Positions 21,738 to 22,095 of a stretch of 22,095 nucleotides of DNA are shown here, in pieces. The notes beneath the pieces are model-generated. The model was not told the origin of the DNA, did no database searches, and was given only the letters and a program-made list of their open reading frames with translations. The DNA lies in assembly GCA_003170875.1 (NCBI GenBank), contig PMYJ01000186.1, forward strand, positions 1 through 22,095. The letters are read 5' to 3'. Both the position numbers and the translations under genes were made by a program. Position 1 is the first letter of the stretch. Every line of letters begins with the position of its first letter. Origin of the DNA: Candidatus Dormiibacterota bacterium. Its GTDB lineage: Bacteria > Chloroflexota > Dormibacteria > Aeolococcales > Aeolococcaceae.

Positions 21738-22095
21738 ATGGCGTCCGCGATGGTCAAGGGTCTGCGCCCCGTTGGTGATCGCTCGGAAACGACGGACTCC
21801 ACCGCCTGTGCCGGGAGCGACGCTCGGCCAGTGCGCTTCGAGGGGCATCTATGCGCCCTCTTCGCCCAGCCCGAAGGCGAGGAGGGGCGGCTTCTGGAGA
21901 GCGCTCTCCGGGGCGGCGGTTTCGACGTCATCCCCGCCGAGGATGGTGTGGCTGCGCTGGAGGTGATCTGTGCGGTCGGGCCCGACGTGATCGTTGCCGA
22001 TCTGGACCACCACGATCTCGTGCCGCTCAGAAGACCACGGACGGTGTCGATGACCTGGGTTACAGCCGTCAGTGATCAAGGACGGAGCAGCACCA
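21738..22095 (+). CDS. Partial ORF with degenerate response-regulator receiver domain
   Basis: An ORF from ATG 21738 runs open to the window end (119 codons). The first 48 or so residues have no recognisable domain. GRLLESALRGGGFDVIPAEDGVAALEVI followed by GPDVIVADLD then matches receiver alpha1-beta2-alpha2-beta3, with the last Asp region as the phosphoacceptor site. After VADLDHHDLV the sequence stops looking like a receiver (PLRRPRTVSMTWV), and the conserved Thr/Ser and Lys are not visible. A frameshift or decay after about 22020, or a non-canonical receiver, is possible. GTG 21831 is an alternative start. It could partner the orphan kinase, but it is more than 2.6 kb away and divergent. 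Confidence 0.4.
   Translation, partial: MASAMVKGLRPVGDRSETTDSTACAGSDARPVRFEGHLCALFAQPEGEEGRLLESALRGGGFDVIPAEDGVAALEVICAVGPDVIVADLDHHDLVPLRRPRTVSMTWVTAVSDQGRSST

Overview
The window is GC-rich, gene-dense bacterial chromosomal DNA with short intergenic gaps and several 4-nt gene overlaps. I see no tRNA, rRNA, CRISPR array, transposase or phage gene. The gene mix is a Thermus-type homocitrate synthase, a monoderm-style Tad core (CpaB-TadB-TadC with no secretin nearby), a DUF385/Ddn-type protein of the F420-linked family, a seven-repeat DCWAVG lipoprotein, and apparently leaderless genes with a TANNNT box 5-8 nt before the start. This suggests an uncultured soil-type lineage near Chloroflexota/Dormibacterota or Actinomycetota. 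The taxonomic placement is inference only.

Positions 1-2553 (minus strand) hold an amino-acid biosynthesis operon. In transcription order it has a promoter, a 25-codon lysine-rich leader ORF, a 12-bp hairpin attenuator, a LeuB/homoisocitrate dehydrogenase family gene, a homocitrate synthase and the first 20 codons of an aconitase-family large subunit. Together these fit the first half of the alpha-aminoadipate (AAA) lysine pathway, apparently controlled by leader-peptide attenuation. This is the most interesting feature of the window.

Positions 2550-5719 hold a repeat lipoprotein and a 54-aa membrane protein (both minus), a very short FAD-domain protein (plus) and a histidine phosphatase (minus). 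Positions 5959-8795 (plus) hold a partial Tad/Flp pilus module (cpaB, tadB, tadC). An SDR oxidoreductase (minus) follows. Next come a pair of translationally coupled ABC half-transporters, a DUF385 protein and a cold-shock protein (all plus), the last followed by a cluster of terminator hairpins.

Positions 14521-21545 (minus strand) hold an alpha/beta hydrolase with Cys in place of the nucleophilic Ser, a Crp/Fnr-type regulator, an 880-residue soluble histidine kinase carrying a LacI-type ligand-binding domain, an isochorismatase-like hydrolase and a KimA-like potassium/APC permease. At the right edge a plus-strand ORF with a degenerate response-regulator receiver runs off the window.
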